A stretch of DNA of 64,000 bases from Sacculina carcini. Taxonomy: Eukaryota; Arthropoda; Thecostraca; Sacculinidae. Each line of letters opens with the position of its first letter. Position 1 is the stretch's first letter. The notes beneath the pieces are model-generated. The model was not told the DNA's origin. It was given only the letters and a program-made list of their open reading frames with translations, and made no database searches. Positions 1-11,800 of the stretch are shown piece after piece. A program made the translations under genes and the position numbers. Location of the stretch: assembly GCA_916048095.2 (NCBI GenBank), contig OU696576.1, positions 5,313,664 to 5,377,663 on the forward strand, given 5' to 3'.

Positions 1-1472
1 ACACAGACCATGATGGGTAACATAAACACAACAAAACCACCACACAGAACACTACTCATAACACTAGACATCAGCAAAGCCTTCGACAGAGTTCCACGAC
101 ACAATCTCACAAACAAAATACTAGACACCACACTTCACAATAACACTAAGAGATGGTTGGCCAACTATCTCGCTGGCAGATGCGCCCATGTGAGGTACAA
201 TGGACAATCATCTCACACACGTAACATAACAAACGGAGTCCCTCAGGGCTCCGTTTTAGCACCAACACTTTTCAACTTATACCTACACGACATGCCAGCA
301 CCCAACACTCCATCCATACAGATATCATCATATGCAGACGACATCACAATCACAAGCACACACAGACACGCCGACACAGCAGTGCACGCACTACAACCTT
401 ACATCAACACACTACAACAATGGTTCAGCACAAACCAACTGAACATTGCACCGGCCAAATCCACAGCCACACTCATCACCAACTAGACATCCGAACACAA
501 CTACACACCACAAATCACCATCAACAACACGATCATCCCACACACGCACACACCAAAAATACTAGGCGTCACATACGACACACAACTCTCATTCAAACAA
601 CACATTACAGACATTAAAACTAAAGTCACTCCACGCCTCAACACACTGAAAGCACTCTCACACACAACTTTCGGACACAACAAAGACACCACAACCACCA
701 TATACAAACAGTACATCCGACCCGTGATAGAATATGCTAGCCCCGCATGGGCTAGCAATCTCGCAACACGCCACACAAACACACTTCAAACACTTCAAAA
801 CACCGCACTCAGAACAATCACAGGATCCACAGCCACCACACCAGCAGAACACCTTCATCACGAAACCAAAATACTCAAACTGACACACCACCTAGACATG
901 AGAGGCACACAAACACTCGCAGCAGCAGTCACCAACACAGCACATCCACTACATCACCTCACAACACAAGACAACACAGACAGAAACATAAAAACAACAC
1001 CAAGCACACTTTACCACAGACAAATTTTCACATCACTTCCACCAGCTCCCCCACGCACATCAATCAAGAAACACATACACACAGAGATCGCACGGAAAGC
1101 CATACACTCACTACAACACAATACACTCCTACAAAGACACCCACCGGACATACACAAATCAGAAAACACACTCACAAGGGAATACAAAGTGCATCTGGTC
1201 AGGTTGAGATGCGGACATCATCCTGCCCTTCTGTCATATCAGAAAAGGTTGAATGACTCAATCGATGACACCTGTCCAGATTGCAATTCAGCACCACACA
1301 CCATCACACACATCATGCAACAATGCACAGCACACACACAACTCAGACGCCAACACAAAATAAATTCAGTCAGAGACCTGTGGAGCAACCCGGTCGGTGC
1401 CGTGTCTTTCCTCAGGAGCTCGAGGTTGCTCGGCCAGACAACTTGAGGAACAACAACAACAACAACAACAAG
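1..1472 (+). mobile_element. LINE 3' part: reverse transcriptase and C-terminal domain
   Basis: The frame from base 10 to the TGA at 1444-1446 encodes the later part of a LINE reverse transcriptase. Visible motifs are LDISKAFDRVPRHNL, NGVPQGSVLAPTLFNLYLHD and SSYADDITI (the YADD catalytic pair), followed by the thumb (ILGVTYDTQLSFKQHI, YIRPVIEYASPAWA). A C-terminal Cys/His cluster reads CPDC, then HTITHIMQQC. A single in-frame TAG (484-486) interrupts an otherwise open frame, so the copy is only lightly damaged. The 5' part lies outside the window. The 3' end is an (AAC)n run at 1449-1471, a typical target-primed tail. The coding strand is strongly A/C-rich and G/T-poor, unlike the other LINEs here. 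The family belongs to the Jockey/I-type LINEs in a broad sense; the exact clade is uncertain. Confidence 0.85.
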
Positions 1473-1811
1473 GTATAGTAAACAATAACAATCGGCGATA
1501 GTGACAAATCAATGACGGTCAATGACAGCGCTATATAGTGAAGACAACACAGTGTAGCAAGCGCACCGGCCCACCTCCCAAAAATAATGGATCAAATACG
1601 CGTCAGAAATAAATCATACTAGAAACACAATAAAAACTAAAACAACATAAACAAAACCGCAAAATCTAATTTGGTCAGCTTGTTCACCGATTAAGCCAAA
1701 GCCAGCAAAAGCTTGGAACAAATATACTTCTTCTTGGCTAATATATCTGGGCTAATATTAACTGAACGGCACCGGCTGGCAATCACCGGCTGCATGGCTC
1801 TCGGTTGTCAC
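1473..1811. other. No gene seen; AT-rich spacer
   Basis: Non-coding between the LINE tail and the minus-strand host exon. I see no repeat or open frame worth calling. It may be intron of the KIAA0930-like gene, because the next exon of that gene is not visible here. Confidence 0.5.
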
Positions 1812-1975
1812 CTCAACACGGGCGGTCGTCTTGTTGGCCTGTCTCTGCTGCCGGTTGCGAATAAAAAACAGCAGATCGTCCGACTCTTGAGCGCTGCAGT
1901 CCTCCTCGAATATGAAATTCCTCACAAACAAGTCGGTCCAGAACGCCGTCCCGTGAACCATCACAAACCCGTGGT
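1812..1975 (-). CDS. KIAA0930-like (DUF2045) protein, second visible exon
   Basis: Read on the minus strand, the exon starts after a GGTGGCAG acceptor at 1976 and ends at a GAG|GTGACA donor (1812/1811). It encodes HGFVMVHGTAFWTDLFVRNF, then an acidic stretch and DDLLFFIRNRQQRQANKT. Human KIAA0930 has FWTWMFSTYF followed by DDMLFYVRRK at the same spacing; that comparison is from memory, not a search. Entry phase is 1 and exit phase 0. Entry matches the donor of the upstream exon (2854-2644), giving a joined ACLDHGFVMV. The family has a DUF2045 domain and no well-established biochemical role. The next exon downstream on the minus strand is not visible, so the gene probably runs out of the window or across the LINE at 1-1472. 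Confidence 0.5.
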
Positions 1976-2643
1976 CTGCCACCAACAAAAAAGCACGCAC
2001 ATACACACACACACAACAACATACACACTGTAGGTTATCTGGAAGCGGGCATACAGACACAACAGTTAGGCTTCAGTTCACTCTGTGTATTTGTTTTGAT
2101 GTTGCCTTGCCCCAAAAGAAACACACTCAATAAAAGAACACTCTTTGATATTTCCTACACAGTACACGTCTCTCCCAGTCCGCACAAACAGCAATACTAA
2201 TCCACCATAAACCTAAACACATTTCAATCTAACAAAACTTGCACACGCGCATACACACAGTTCTAGTCAGCACACACACGATCAGTGTAGCCGGGTCATC
2301 TTCCGGTTATATGCAGCAGCGCACTCAGCCAAGCGCAGGGGGGCTATCTCCCAACAATATTGAACAGTTTCAATGCCGCCAGGCCAATAAACACGCACGC
2401 ACGCTCATTCATACACGCACGCTACACAAACGCGAGTATTCATAGCGCAAGACAGCACCAGACTAAGCAGTTCGATGCCAACACTGATAATTTGAGAAAA
2501 CATATACTAGACACATAAGCCGCTTATGCTACCGCTTGGGACAAGCAGTTCAAATTTTGAAACAAGCAGAAAACAGAGGTGAGTGTTAATGGGAGGAACA
2601 CCTAAACTAACACCGTTTTCGGTTCTCATATGACCACCTTCAC
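1976..2643 (-). other. Probable intron between the two visible exons
   Basis: CA/GT-rich, with no repeat-family match inside the window. It starts with GTGAAG on the minus strand at 2643 and ends with a T-rich tract and GCAG at 1976. Confidence 0.4.
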
Positions 2644-2854
2644 CCAAACAAGCAATATACCATATAATTTGACTGATGATTTCACGATAACCCTTAGGCC
2701 GAATAGACACACGCTCACATAGCTTAATCAGTACACAGGACAGCCTGGACGGATAGCGAACCGGAAACAAACCATCTTTAAGCAGATTTCTCATCTCTTT
2801 GGCGCGCTGAAACAAGATTTCGTCTATGAGCTGTTGCAGCTGAGAAGGCGCCAT
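2644..2854 (-). CDS. Probable first coding exon of the KIAA0930-like gene
   Basis: On the minus strand an ATG at 2854 opens MAPSQLQQLIDEILFQRAKE. It continues with an amphipathic, Leu-rich stretch ending QIIWYIACL, and a TTGG|GTGAAG donor follows at 2644/2643. It is 70 codons plus one base (phase 1), which joins in phase with the exon at 1975. The composition looks like real coding sequence: no stop and few low-complexity residues. I do not recognise this segment, and vertebrate KIAA0930 has a different N-terminus, so it could be a lineage-specific leader or a separate gene. A TTAG acceptor-like site upstream (minus strand) leaves open that it is internal. Confidence 0.4.
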
Positions 2855-3590
2855 GACGTATTGCAGTGAGCGTAACCACTCACACCTAACACACACGCAT
2901 CCACAACCACCACATGTACACAAAGCTTGGCACTGAAGGTAATCCAAACACTCCAGGAACTTCAACGATAACAAAGATGAACAGCCAATAAACAAACACG
3001 TACAAAATGTATCGGACATTTTTTTTCAATTCAACCGAAGTTTCAGCTCAAAAAAACAACCGAATAAGGAGAAAAACTTTAAAACCTAAATATGATAAAA
3101 ACTCATACAATTAAGCCCAGATAAAAAAACTGTTGTTACTAAACCCAGTTCAAAAGAGGCGAATGCCGAAACGTTGTACGTTCGCGTGAATATTTGATTG
3201 CATGTTCCTGTGTGTTGGTGTATTGTTTAGCTGAGGTAAGAGAATGTTCTCCTTCCATACCGTTATACCAAATCATGATCATATCTACTTGTTCTGTGAA
3301 GCTATTTCTAATATTTGTATATGGGGTTATTGTGGTGCTTCTTTTTAACAATTAAGCGTGTATGTCCATATTTTCGATATTGTCCCTATTTCCTTATTTG
3401 TAAGAGTGTGTCTTTTTGAAGTCATGGTTTTTCCAAATTGAACTATAACCTTAATTTTCATTAAAAATTCATAAGTTGTCGCTAAATTATCGGATTCGTT
3501 TGACCTGTTTTAGTTTGCTTCGTATATAAGTTAAACACTTAAACTTCAAATTTTCATGCGTTTCTATTGATATCCTGCCTTTGATCTGAC
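2855..3590. other. No gene seen; spacer upstream of host exon and LINE
   Basis: Upstream flank of the minus-strand gene. It is AT-rich with A-runs near 3045-3130. No repeat family in this window matches it, and short open frames look like chance. Confidence 0.4.
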
Positions 3591-3713
3591 GAACGGGGCT
3601 AAGAACGCGTGCTTGCGACTTTGCTGCTGCTTTTTGCGTTCTTGGACTCGCTGTGGTGTAATTGCGTCATTCGTGCGGTGTTGCGGACATCTCGAATAAT
3701 ACGAACGATGTGA

Positions 3714-4598
3714 TGCGACGATCAGAACAAACGCTACGTCTGCAAGTCCTCTAGTGGCGACTCCTCAAAGTGGATCGGTTGCTCCCTTTGCGACGGCTGG
3801 GCCCACATACAATGCGCATTCCTTGTGGGCATCCGGGCTGAGATGATCAAACAGGTCAATTGGGTCTGCTCGCCATGCCTGAGAAAGGCTAAATTCGCCC
3901 TTAACCTTTCCGACAGCGTGTCCATTATCCGAGACCGTCTTGCGGGAGTGGAGTCGACACTCAACTCGATTCACTCGTCGTCTTCTCGGCCATCTGCACC
4001 ACCAGCGACAGAAAATCAACCAGCGAAACCCACTCACACCGTGGTACTAAAATCCCGCGATAAATCGCCTGTTTGTCCGCGCAAGGTTGCCTCTGCTCTG
4101 TGCGATATTCCGATCAAGTCCCGGCGTGCGGTCAATGGTGGCTTCGTCCTTCGTTGCTCCTCGTCTAGCGATGCGGCGCGTGCCCTTCACTGCGTACGCG
4201 AGGCCAATGCACAGGCTGACGCTCATTGGCCCAGGGTTGCGCCTCTTCGTCCCAAGGTTACGGTAGCGAACATCCTTCTGGGCTTGGAGCCATCTACGTT
4301 TGTCGATCACCTTCACCGTAAAAACACTGCCCTTGCGGGGATACCTGATAGTGATTTGCGTCTCCTTTTCTTCACTGGCGTCAGGCATAACTCCCAACAT
4401 GCGGTTCTGTCGGTGACTCCGTCGGCTCGCGTAGCCCTTAAGTCCGTGGGTGACAGACTGTTCGTTGAGTTGTGTTCGTGTCGGGTGTATGATCGCTTTT
4501 GGGTGGTGCGGTGTGCCCGCTGTGCTGGACTAGGGCACAATGAGGCTAAATGTTCGCGTGCGAAAATTTGCGGCTATTGTGCTGGCAATAGATTCTGA
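3714..4598 (+). pseudogene. ORF1 of the L2-like LINE (PHD finger, zinc knuckle)
   Basis: The frame is open from just after a TGA at 3711 to 4598, with no ATG at its start. Near the start is a PHD-finger pattern: YVCK, WIGCSLCDGWAHIQC, then NWVCSPC. A Ser/Pro-rich linker and a globular middle follow. A zinc-knuckle-like cluster closes it (CARCAGLGHNEAKC, ICGYC). PHD fingers occur in ORF1 proteins of the CR1/L2 group, where they probably help RNP assembly or chromatin contact. It ends where the downstream endonuclease half begins, which suggests an internal deletion removed the ORF1 tail and ORF2 start. Confidence 0.65.
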
Positions 4599-7100
4599 AT
4601 TTTCTGGAGGTAGAGTTTGCTGCATCTTCTCCAAATCTCTTCCAATATCTCTCTTATCTGATCCCATTCCTCCTTCTTCCTTCGAATTTCTTCCACTCTG
4701 TTTGTCATCCAGTCGCTCCTCTAATAAATTTTGTATTATCGTTATCTACCGGCATAATCACCCCCGGTCTACTCCTCTTTTCTTTTCTGAATTATCATCG
4801 CTCCTTGACGCTATAGTTTTTTCTCTCTCCAGCCGTTTCATTGTCCTTGGTGACTTTAACTTTTGGGTCGACTGTCCTTCTCGCTCCTCCTTCGCATCGA
4901 CTTTTATTTCTATTCTTGATTCTTATGGTCTAGTCTCCCCTGTTTCCTCACCCACTCACACATTGGGACATTATCTTGATCTAGTCCTTTTCCCTTCTCC
5001 AGTTCTTTCTTCTGATGTACCGCCCTCCGAAGTCATCGTTCTTCCTCCTGATCATCTCTTCTCTGACCACAGTCTTATCCTTACGTCATTGCCGGCGTAT
5101 AAATGCTCTAATCCACCACGAGCATTCACCCTTTTCAGAAAGTTCAGGAATGTTGATCCTCTTACGTGTCACAATCTTCTTTCTAACCATTTCCCTTTGC
5201 ATGTTCTTCACTCACTCCCTCCGTCTTCAATTTATCCCTTCTTATACTCCACTTTATCTGACATCAATAACCTCATTTTCCTATCTTGTTCCGCTCTCAC
5301 CGTCCTCGCTTTTCTCCTTGGAGCTCTCCCTCACTTCCTTGTCTTAAGCGCCGTCTCCGGGCTTTGGAGCGTATCTGGCGACGCACTCGGCTCACAGATG
5401 GCTGGTCGGCCTTTTGCTCTGCTCGTTCTAACTACATTTCCTCCCTATCCCCTGCTAAGCAAGCTTATTACTCCTCACGCCTTTCCTCTATCTCGCTCTC
5501 CCAAAGCCCTCTGAAATATACTGAACTCTCTTTGCGGTCTCCGTCCTCCTTCTGCTAGTTCTTCTCTCATTGCTGACGAACTCTCTTCCTACTTCGTGAA
5601 CAAAATTGAATTTGCGCAATCTAAAATCCCTCTCGTGAATGTCCTTCACTCTCCTACTACCTCCCACTGCCAGCTCTCGTCTTTTTCTCAACTGGTCCTC
5701 TCCGATATCTTTTCTCTTCTGTCCACATGTAAATTCGTTTCTTCTGCTGATCCCATTAATTTCCGAGTTATTGCTCCATCCTTCAACTCCTTGATTCCTT
5801 ACCTACTTCATCTAATCAACTCCTCTTTCTTGCACGGTGATTTTCTTGCCGACAAGCACGCCCATGTACATCCTATCCTCAAAAAACCTTTTCTCGATCC
5901 TTCTTTATGTAGTTACTATCGTCCTATCTCCCTCCTCAGCTTTTCCTCCAAAATCCTCGAATCTGTAATTTTCTCTCAGTTATCCCCTCATGACTGCAAT
6001 GCTCTTGATTCTCACCAATCTTGTTTCCGCCCTGGTCATTCTACTGAATCCGTTCTCATTTCGGTATCTCAATGTATTCGTTCCTCCTTCTCTTATCGTC
6101 ATTCTGTTCTCCTAGTGCTACTTGATATGAGCTCTGCCTTTGACTTGGTTGATCACTCTATTCTCATCGATGACCTCCTACATCTCGGTGTCTCGCATTC
6201 CGCTCTCTCACTACTTCGTTCTTACTTGCATGGTCGCACTTTTTCTGTTAAGTTCAATTCCTCCGTTTCCACTGTGCTCCCTCTTGTCCGGTGTTCCTCA
6301 AGGTTGTATTATTGGTCCTCTCCTTTTCAATATCTACATGTCTTCTCTTTGTCCCATCCTTAGGTGCTACTCCATTCCTTTCCATATTTATGCAGACGAT
6401 ATTCAATTATATATCCCTTGCCCCCTTTCGCATGATATCTTCTGACGTACTTTCTGCTATTTCAACCAGGACCTCCTCACGTCGCCTCCTCTTGAACACT
6501 TCTAAATCTGAATTTTTCGCTCTTCATCATCCTCGTATTGCTCCTCCTTTCCTCCCCTTGTCTCTGTCAGTGACTGTTAAAATATGGGTGTTATTTTTTA
6601 CTCTTCTCTTTCCTTCTCAACCAATATCGACTACTCGCACATATCGCTTGATTCTTCGCTCGCTTCATTCCATCCGTCCCTGTCTCGATCAGCCCTCTGC
6701 AATCAAGCTTGTTCATTCTCTTATCTTCTCCAGACTCGACTACTGCAGCTCACTCTGCTTTAGCTGTCCTAATTCTTCTTTAAAAACTATTCAGCGTGTA
6801 ATAAATCAGTCCTGTCGTTTTGTTTTGCATCCTATCTTCTGTCGCCATATTTCTGTTATGTTTCTATTCCGTTGGTTTCCTATAAAATCGCGCATTCACT
6901 TCAAAATCTGCTGCATAATCTTCAAACTCTTACATGCTCCTAATCAACCTTCATATCTTTCTAATCTGCTCTCTCCTTCTAATCCCACTTCTCGTCATTC
7001 TGCTCCTCTATGCTGTCCTCGCGCCCTCAATTAATCTGCCTGGTTTTCTAAATCGTTCTCGTTCTACGGTCCTCGATTATATAACTCGCTCCCTTCTCAT

Positions 7101-7864
7101 AGCGGTAAATTGTTATTTATTCCTATTTATTATTATTTATTCCTATTTATTGTTATTTATTCATATTTAGTGTTATTTATTCATATTTATTGTTATTTAT
7201 TTTCTATTTATTCATATTTATTCTTATTTTACTCTCTATTTATTACTATTTATTATTGGTTGTTGTTATTTATTAAATCATACTTTTACTCAGTGTTGGA
7301 TGTTGTTGTTTATTGAATCATATTTATTGTTGTTGCTGTTTATTTAATAATATTTATTGATGTTGTTGTTTATTGAATCGTATTTATTGGTGTTGTTTAT
7401 TGAATCATATTTATTTGTGTTGTTGTTACTTATTGAGTCATATTTTTATTTATTGTTGAATGTATCTTATTGAATCATATTTATTGTTCTTGATTGTTAT
7501 TTATTACTTACTTATTAATATGTATTTTTCTTAATTCTTATTTATTGATGGTTGACATTTTTTGACATATTATCACATTTTATCACATATTTATTGTTGA
7601 TTGTTGTTATTTATTGAGGAACGTGGGCGGAGTGACATTATTGAGTTTTATCGGATGATGATTTATTATTTATTGTTATTTATTTATTTATTTTCCAACT
7701 TTCTAAATTTATTTATTTTTCATCTTTCTAGAATTTTTTCTTTTCAAAGTCTCTTTCTCTCTGAATATCTCGGGCGCTTCCGGTACATGGGGCCACCTTA
7801 GGGTGGTAATAGTGCTTGCACTCTCCCCATGCTACTGGACTTGCCTGTAATTAATAATAATAAT
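7101..7864 (+). mobile_element. 764-bp retro-insert with (AAT)n tail inside the L2-like LINE
   Basis: It interrupts the LINE exactly between codons for PSH (to 7100) and ITSS (from 7865). The body is a long run of TTATT/TTTATTG-type repeats (about 7110-7730). A unique 3' segment with ACATGGGGCCACCTTAGGGT follows, ending in a TAATAATAAT run. The same 3' segment with the same tail occurs on the minus strand at 15763-15856. This defines a dispersed family with an (AAT)n end, probably a SINE or a 5'-truncated LINE. No coding motif is seen in it. Confidence 0.7.
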
Positions 7865-8290
7865 ATCACCTCCTCGCTCACGTATCGATCCTTTACCTCT
7901 TCTCTACGTAAACATTTTCGAACTTTCCTTTGACCCGTGACTCATTCCTTGACTCTTTTGGCCTCTCTCTGATGTGTCTGTGGGTGCGAATGCATGTATG
8001 CTTGTGTTTATCTATGTTTTAGTCTAATTATGTGTATTGTATTGAGTTATTCATAGTACATATCGCTCACTCATTATTGTGTTCATCAATCATCAATCAC
8101 TCTTCAATGTGTTCATCTCATTGTGTTAATGTGTTCATTGCGTTACTTGAATTGTGTAATATTTGCTCATTCATGTGTTCTTTTTATCGTTTCCGTAAAT
8201 AACTGTTTTAGCTTTGTCCGCTTGTTCATACTGTGTAGCTGCTGCGCGCCCGTGTATGGCAGGCGCTATAACTAATACACTGAACTGAAC

Positions 8291-8406
8291 TAAATGCTAT
8301 TATACGGATATTTCTAGGGTATATAGCTTCTTGATCAAAGGTGTGAAAATATACAAACCTCATTATTTTTATCAGTTTATGGTTTTTAAAAGCTGAATAT
8401 ATTGAC

Positions 8407-8487
<81 letters not shown>
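8291..8487. repeat. Spacer and (AT)n microsatellite
   Basis: The run of pure AT dinucleotides covers about 8410-8487. It sits directly against the T/A-rich end of the family-A copy and carries GACGAATATAT on both sides, so it probably grew from that terminus. Confidence 0.8.
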
Positions 8488-8490
<3 letters not shown>

Positions 8491-9520
8491 ACGAATATAT
8501 AAAAGAGACCCTCTGTCTGTCTGTCTGTCTGTGTGTTTGTCTGTCCCACCCTCATTGGTCCATTTTCTGCAAGCTGCTACTCGGTAACCACTTGGTGTAC
8601 CCGCTAACAATTTATACCATTACGTTGGAAATTTTCTTGTCTACACGATAGGTTATATTTTATATTCAAAAAATTAAATACAAAAATATATAAAAATGAC
8701 AAAATTTCAATCTACATTCAAAATTGTATTTAAACTCCACGCGTCCGATTTTCTATACTTTTTTCTCTATTTCTGAGCAACTAAATATCACACATCTAAA
8801 TAAATAATACCATCATGCTGGGAATTTTGTTTGCTACAACACGGTATAATTTTTAATTTTCCAAAGTGTATTAAAAAAAGTTACGGCGGTGTGAAGTGTA
8901 AATGACAAAAAAGCAAAAAGGCAAAATTAGCACAAAAAACGTGAATATTTTGGTCAATATTCCGCTATCTATTCCTCATAAACCAGCAATGGTACAGCTA
9001 TAAAAATTATACTATTGTGTAGATAATTTTGTGTTCTACAAGAAAAGTTATAATTTATACCCACAAATGATACAAAAAACGTGTAAAATTGGCAAAATTC
9101 TCAAATACATCCAAAATTGCACTTGAACACCGGGCGACTAAAATTAATTCATTTTTCTTCCCTATTTCTCAGAAACCATTTGTCACACATTAAAATATAT
9201 TATACCATCGTGCTGGAAATTTTGTTTTCTACAATGCGCTATAATTTTTAATTTTCCAAAGTGTATCTGAAGGAAGTAACGGCGGTGTAAAGTCAAAAGG
9301 ACATATTGCCAATTTGACAGCTATTATGCGCACTTGCGATTACACAGGAATATACACCGATTAAATTTCACTGAAGCCCAATCGCAATTAAGAATGCATC
9401 ATATTAGCTCCAAGCATGGATGGTGTGGTTTTATTGGGTACAGTTTAATTAATGCTGCAATATACTGAATAGAAAGTCTTTATTGTCCACAATATTTACA
9501 CATGAATTGTTCCGCACTCG
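8488..9520 (-). mobile_element. Family A repeat, copy 1 (inverted, truncated)
   Basis: It is the reverse complement of roughly 22300-23528. The 3' end comes first on the plus strand: TATATAAAAGAGA, then (CTGT)n, then a segment ending in GTGTACCCGCTAAC. The AT-rich body holds repeated ACCGCCGTAA-type blocks, and homology stops at TTCCGCAC at 9520. No protein is encoded. The 5' tandem modules of the family are missing from this copy. It abuts the Tigger element's neighbourhood, so one may have truncated the other. Confidence 0.75.
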
Positions 9521-9599
9521 GACAAACTCGGACAGGTCAGAAGAATCCGATAATTTAGGGACAACTTATGAATTTTCTACCAAATAAGCCTTAAGACTA

Positions 9600-11798
9600 C
9601 CTTATAATATACCTTATAATATACCTACCTTAAAAATACCTTATTTTATGTATAATAAATGTGTTATTGTATTGTAATTGAAGAAATAAACGAAAATAAT
9701 CAAAGAAACGAATTGTAATAAAAGAAAAGAATTGTATTGAACGAACGAATTGTAATAAAAGAAATAAGAGTGAGAGAGGGAGTTTCTGTTTGGAAGGAGA
9801 GTCAGCTTCCATAAGCACTGTAGGTAACTCAACCTCCGGTGTTGCTTCTCTTCTTTGCTTCTTAGAAGGAGACTTTTTATCCTTTATGCTGACTAGAAAC
9901 CTCTTAATTGACACCTGTTGCTTTCTTAGTTGTATGGTCTTACGAAACTGAGGCATCACATTATCATTCATCATGTCGATGATTCTCATAGCCACAGTCT
10001 TTTCTGAATGGTACTGCTCGATAAAAGCCTGCACATCACTCCACTTAGCTAACATGGTCTTGATGCTCTCACTTGATGCCGCAGCCATCTCCTCGTCCTC
10101 AGATGACAACTCCTTAATGGCTTCCTTCTGCTTGTCCTCTTGAAGGCAAATATAATCCTATGTGTTGAGTACCTCATTATGGTCAGCAACAAGCTCCTCG
10201 ACGTCATTTGCATCCACTTGGAATCTCATGTTCTGTCCCATGGAAACAATGCCGTTCACAACAACAGAATATTGAGGATCAAATACTTCAAAATCCCTCT
10301 CAAGGATGTATGCGGGCCACTTCTTACATGCTGCTTTCAAGGTTCGAAAGGTAACATCATAAGGTCGAGAGGTAACCTTTTCTATCAGTTAAACACAATG
10401 ATACACATTGAAATTATCCTTCCAATAATACCTAAGTGATAGGTTGGTGTCATTGGTCACGTGAAAGCACCGAGTAAATATAGCCTTATTGTAAAGCTTC
10501 TTGAAGCTTGCGATCACTTACTGGTCCATGGGCTGCAGGAGGGGGGTTGTGTTGGGATGGAGAAATTTGACCTTGATAAATTCAAGATCACCTTGAAGTT
10601 CCTCCTTCAAACTTGGTGGATGCGCTGGGGCATTGTCAAGGAGAAGAAGACACTTGACAGGGAGTCATTTCTCCTCGAGATATTTCCTCACCGAAGGAGC
10701 GAAAACATCATGCATCCAGTCCATAAACAGGAGACGAGTAACCCAAGCTTTGGTGTTGGACTTCCACATTACAGGAAGCTTGGATTTAACCACCTGATTT
10801 TTCTTGAACGCCCTTGGGTTTTCTGAGTGATAAACCAACATTGGTTTTATCTTACAGTCGCCACTGGCATTGCCGCACATCAGGAAGGTTAGCCTATCTT
10901 GCATAGGCTTATACCCAGGGACGGACTTCTCTTCCTGTATAATGAAAGTCCGGTTAGGCATCTTTTTCCAAAAAAGACCGGTTTCATCAGCATTAAACAC
11001 TTGATGAGGAGCGTAGCCTTCTTCTTCCACCATCTTGAGAAATAATTCCTTGTAAGCTTCGGCAACTTTATCATCAGAACTGGCGGCCTCACCATGACGA
11101 ATGACACTGTGAATCCCTGTACGACGCTTAAACTTATCGAACCATCCTTGGCTAGCCTTGAAATCATCAATGGATGACAAACTTCCAGCTTGCATCTTGA
11201 TGATATCCGAGTGAAGTTGCCGTGCTTTCTCGGCGATAATACTCTCACTCACACTGTCACCTACTATCTGCTTTTCATTAATCCAAATCAACAGAAGTTT
11301 TTCAAAATCTTCTATTGCCTGATACCGTTGTTTAGACAACACAGAAACACCCTTAGCCACACACGCACCCATAATAGCTTCCTTGTTCTTAAGGATGGTA
11401 GCAATGGTAGACTTAGCGTACTAGTACTGGGACGCTAAGTCACACACGCACACCTCGTTCGTGTTTTTCAATGATCTTCTTCTGCTCGATCGAAATTTTC
11501 TTTAATCATTTCTTAGGCTTAACACTAGCCTGTGGTGGGGTCTTTTTCGGTCCCATAATAGCAAAAGTACACTCAATATAGTCCAAAATATGTATCAAAC
11601 ACAAACCACGTGCGCGCGCAACGAAAGGCGGTGACGAACTGGGACGCCGTGAGCGTGCGTCAGCTTCTCGTGGCCGCCACCGTGGTGCTGTTCGACCGCG
11701 TGGTTTGGTTCGTCAGCCGAGACTATATACTCGCGAATTTAATGTTCGTGAGGCGAAAAGGTCGTGAGCTGAAGCGTTCGTCAGAGGAGGTTTTACTG
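9600..11798 (-). mobile_element. Tigger1-like pogo DNA transposon, decayed
   Basis: A minus-strand element holding a TIGD1/jerky-like transposase. The right (5') end is clear: on the minus strand CAGTAAAACCTCCTCTGACG begins at 11798 next to a TA (11799-11800). I found no matching inverted copy on the left, so the 3' end is lost or eroded near the junction with the family-A copy. Other Tigger relatives in the window are the 12208-12912 MITE and the 60532-61599 deletion derivative, which have different terminal repeats. They are therefore separate subfamilies. Confidence 0.8.
9800..11556 (-). pseudogene. Tigger transposase pseudogene (CENP-B HTH plus DDE)
   Basis: The minus-strand ATG at 11556 opens MGPKKTPPQASVKPKK, followed by a CENP-B/psq helix-turn-helix (KSTIATILKNKEAI). 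The second DNA-binding half contains GWFDKFKRRTGI. The DDE core shows NADETGLFWKKM and LLLDNAPAHPP, then the family signature HPNTTPLLQPMDQ. The C-terminal segment resembles TIGD1/jerky proteins (DVEELVADHNE, then QVSIKRFL). In-frame stops occur, for example after LASQY, after YLEEK, after QPMDQ and after EVLNT, so it is inactive. Such transposases cut and paste at TA sites. The frame is otherwise well preserved, which suggests moderate age. Confidence 0.85.
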
Positions 11799-11800
11799 TA

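Larger units (their letters stand above)
3600..8290 (+). mobile_element. Decayed L2-like LINE with PHD-finger ORF1, split by an insertion
   Basis: The order is ORF1, endonuclease remnant, reverse transcriptase, then a 3' UTR. The endonuclease keeps FIVLGDFNFWVD and SDHSLIL. Its N-terminal half is missing because the sequence passes from the ORF1 zinc knuckle straight into mid-endonuclease near 4600. The RT keeps YYRPISLLSF, LLDMSSAFDLVDHSILI, SGVPQGCIIGPLLFNIYM and IYADDIQLYI across several frames. The C-terminal segment YGPRLYNSLPSH stops at 7100 and resumes as ITSSL at 7865. The 3' end near 8260 reads GGCGCTATAACTAATACA followed by short TGAAC repeats, as in L2/CR1-type LINEs. A second copy of this family is at 35540-37480 (minus). 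Confidence 0.85.

Noticed and set aside
3139-3351. 70-codon minus-strand frame
   Set aside because: AT-rich spacer, with no motif and no splice support.
8226-8610. Minus-strand frames with Tyr-Ile repeats near 8400-8490
   Set aside because: They arise from the (AT)n microsatellite and the (CTGT)n run of family A.
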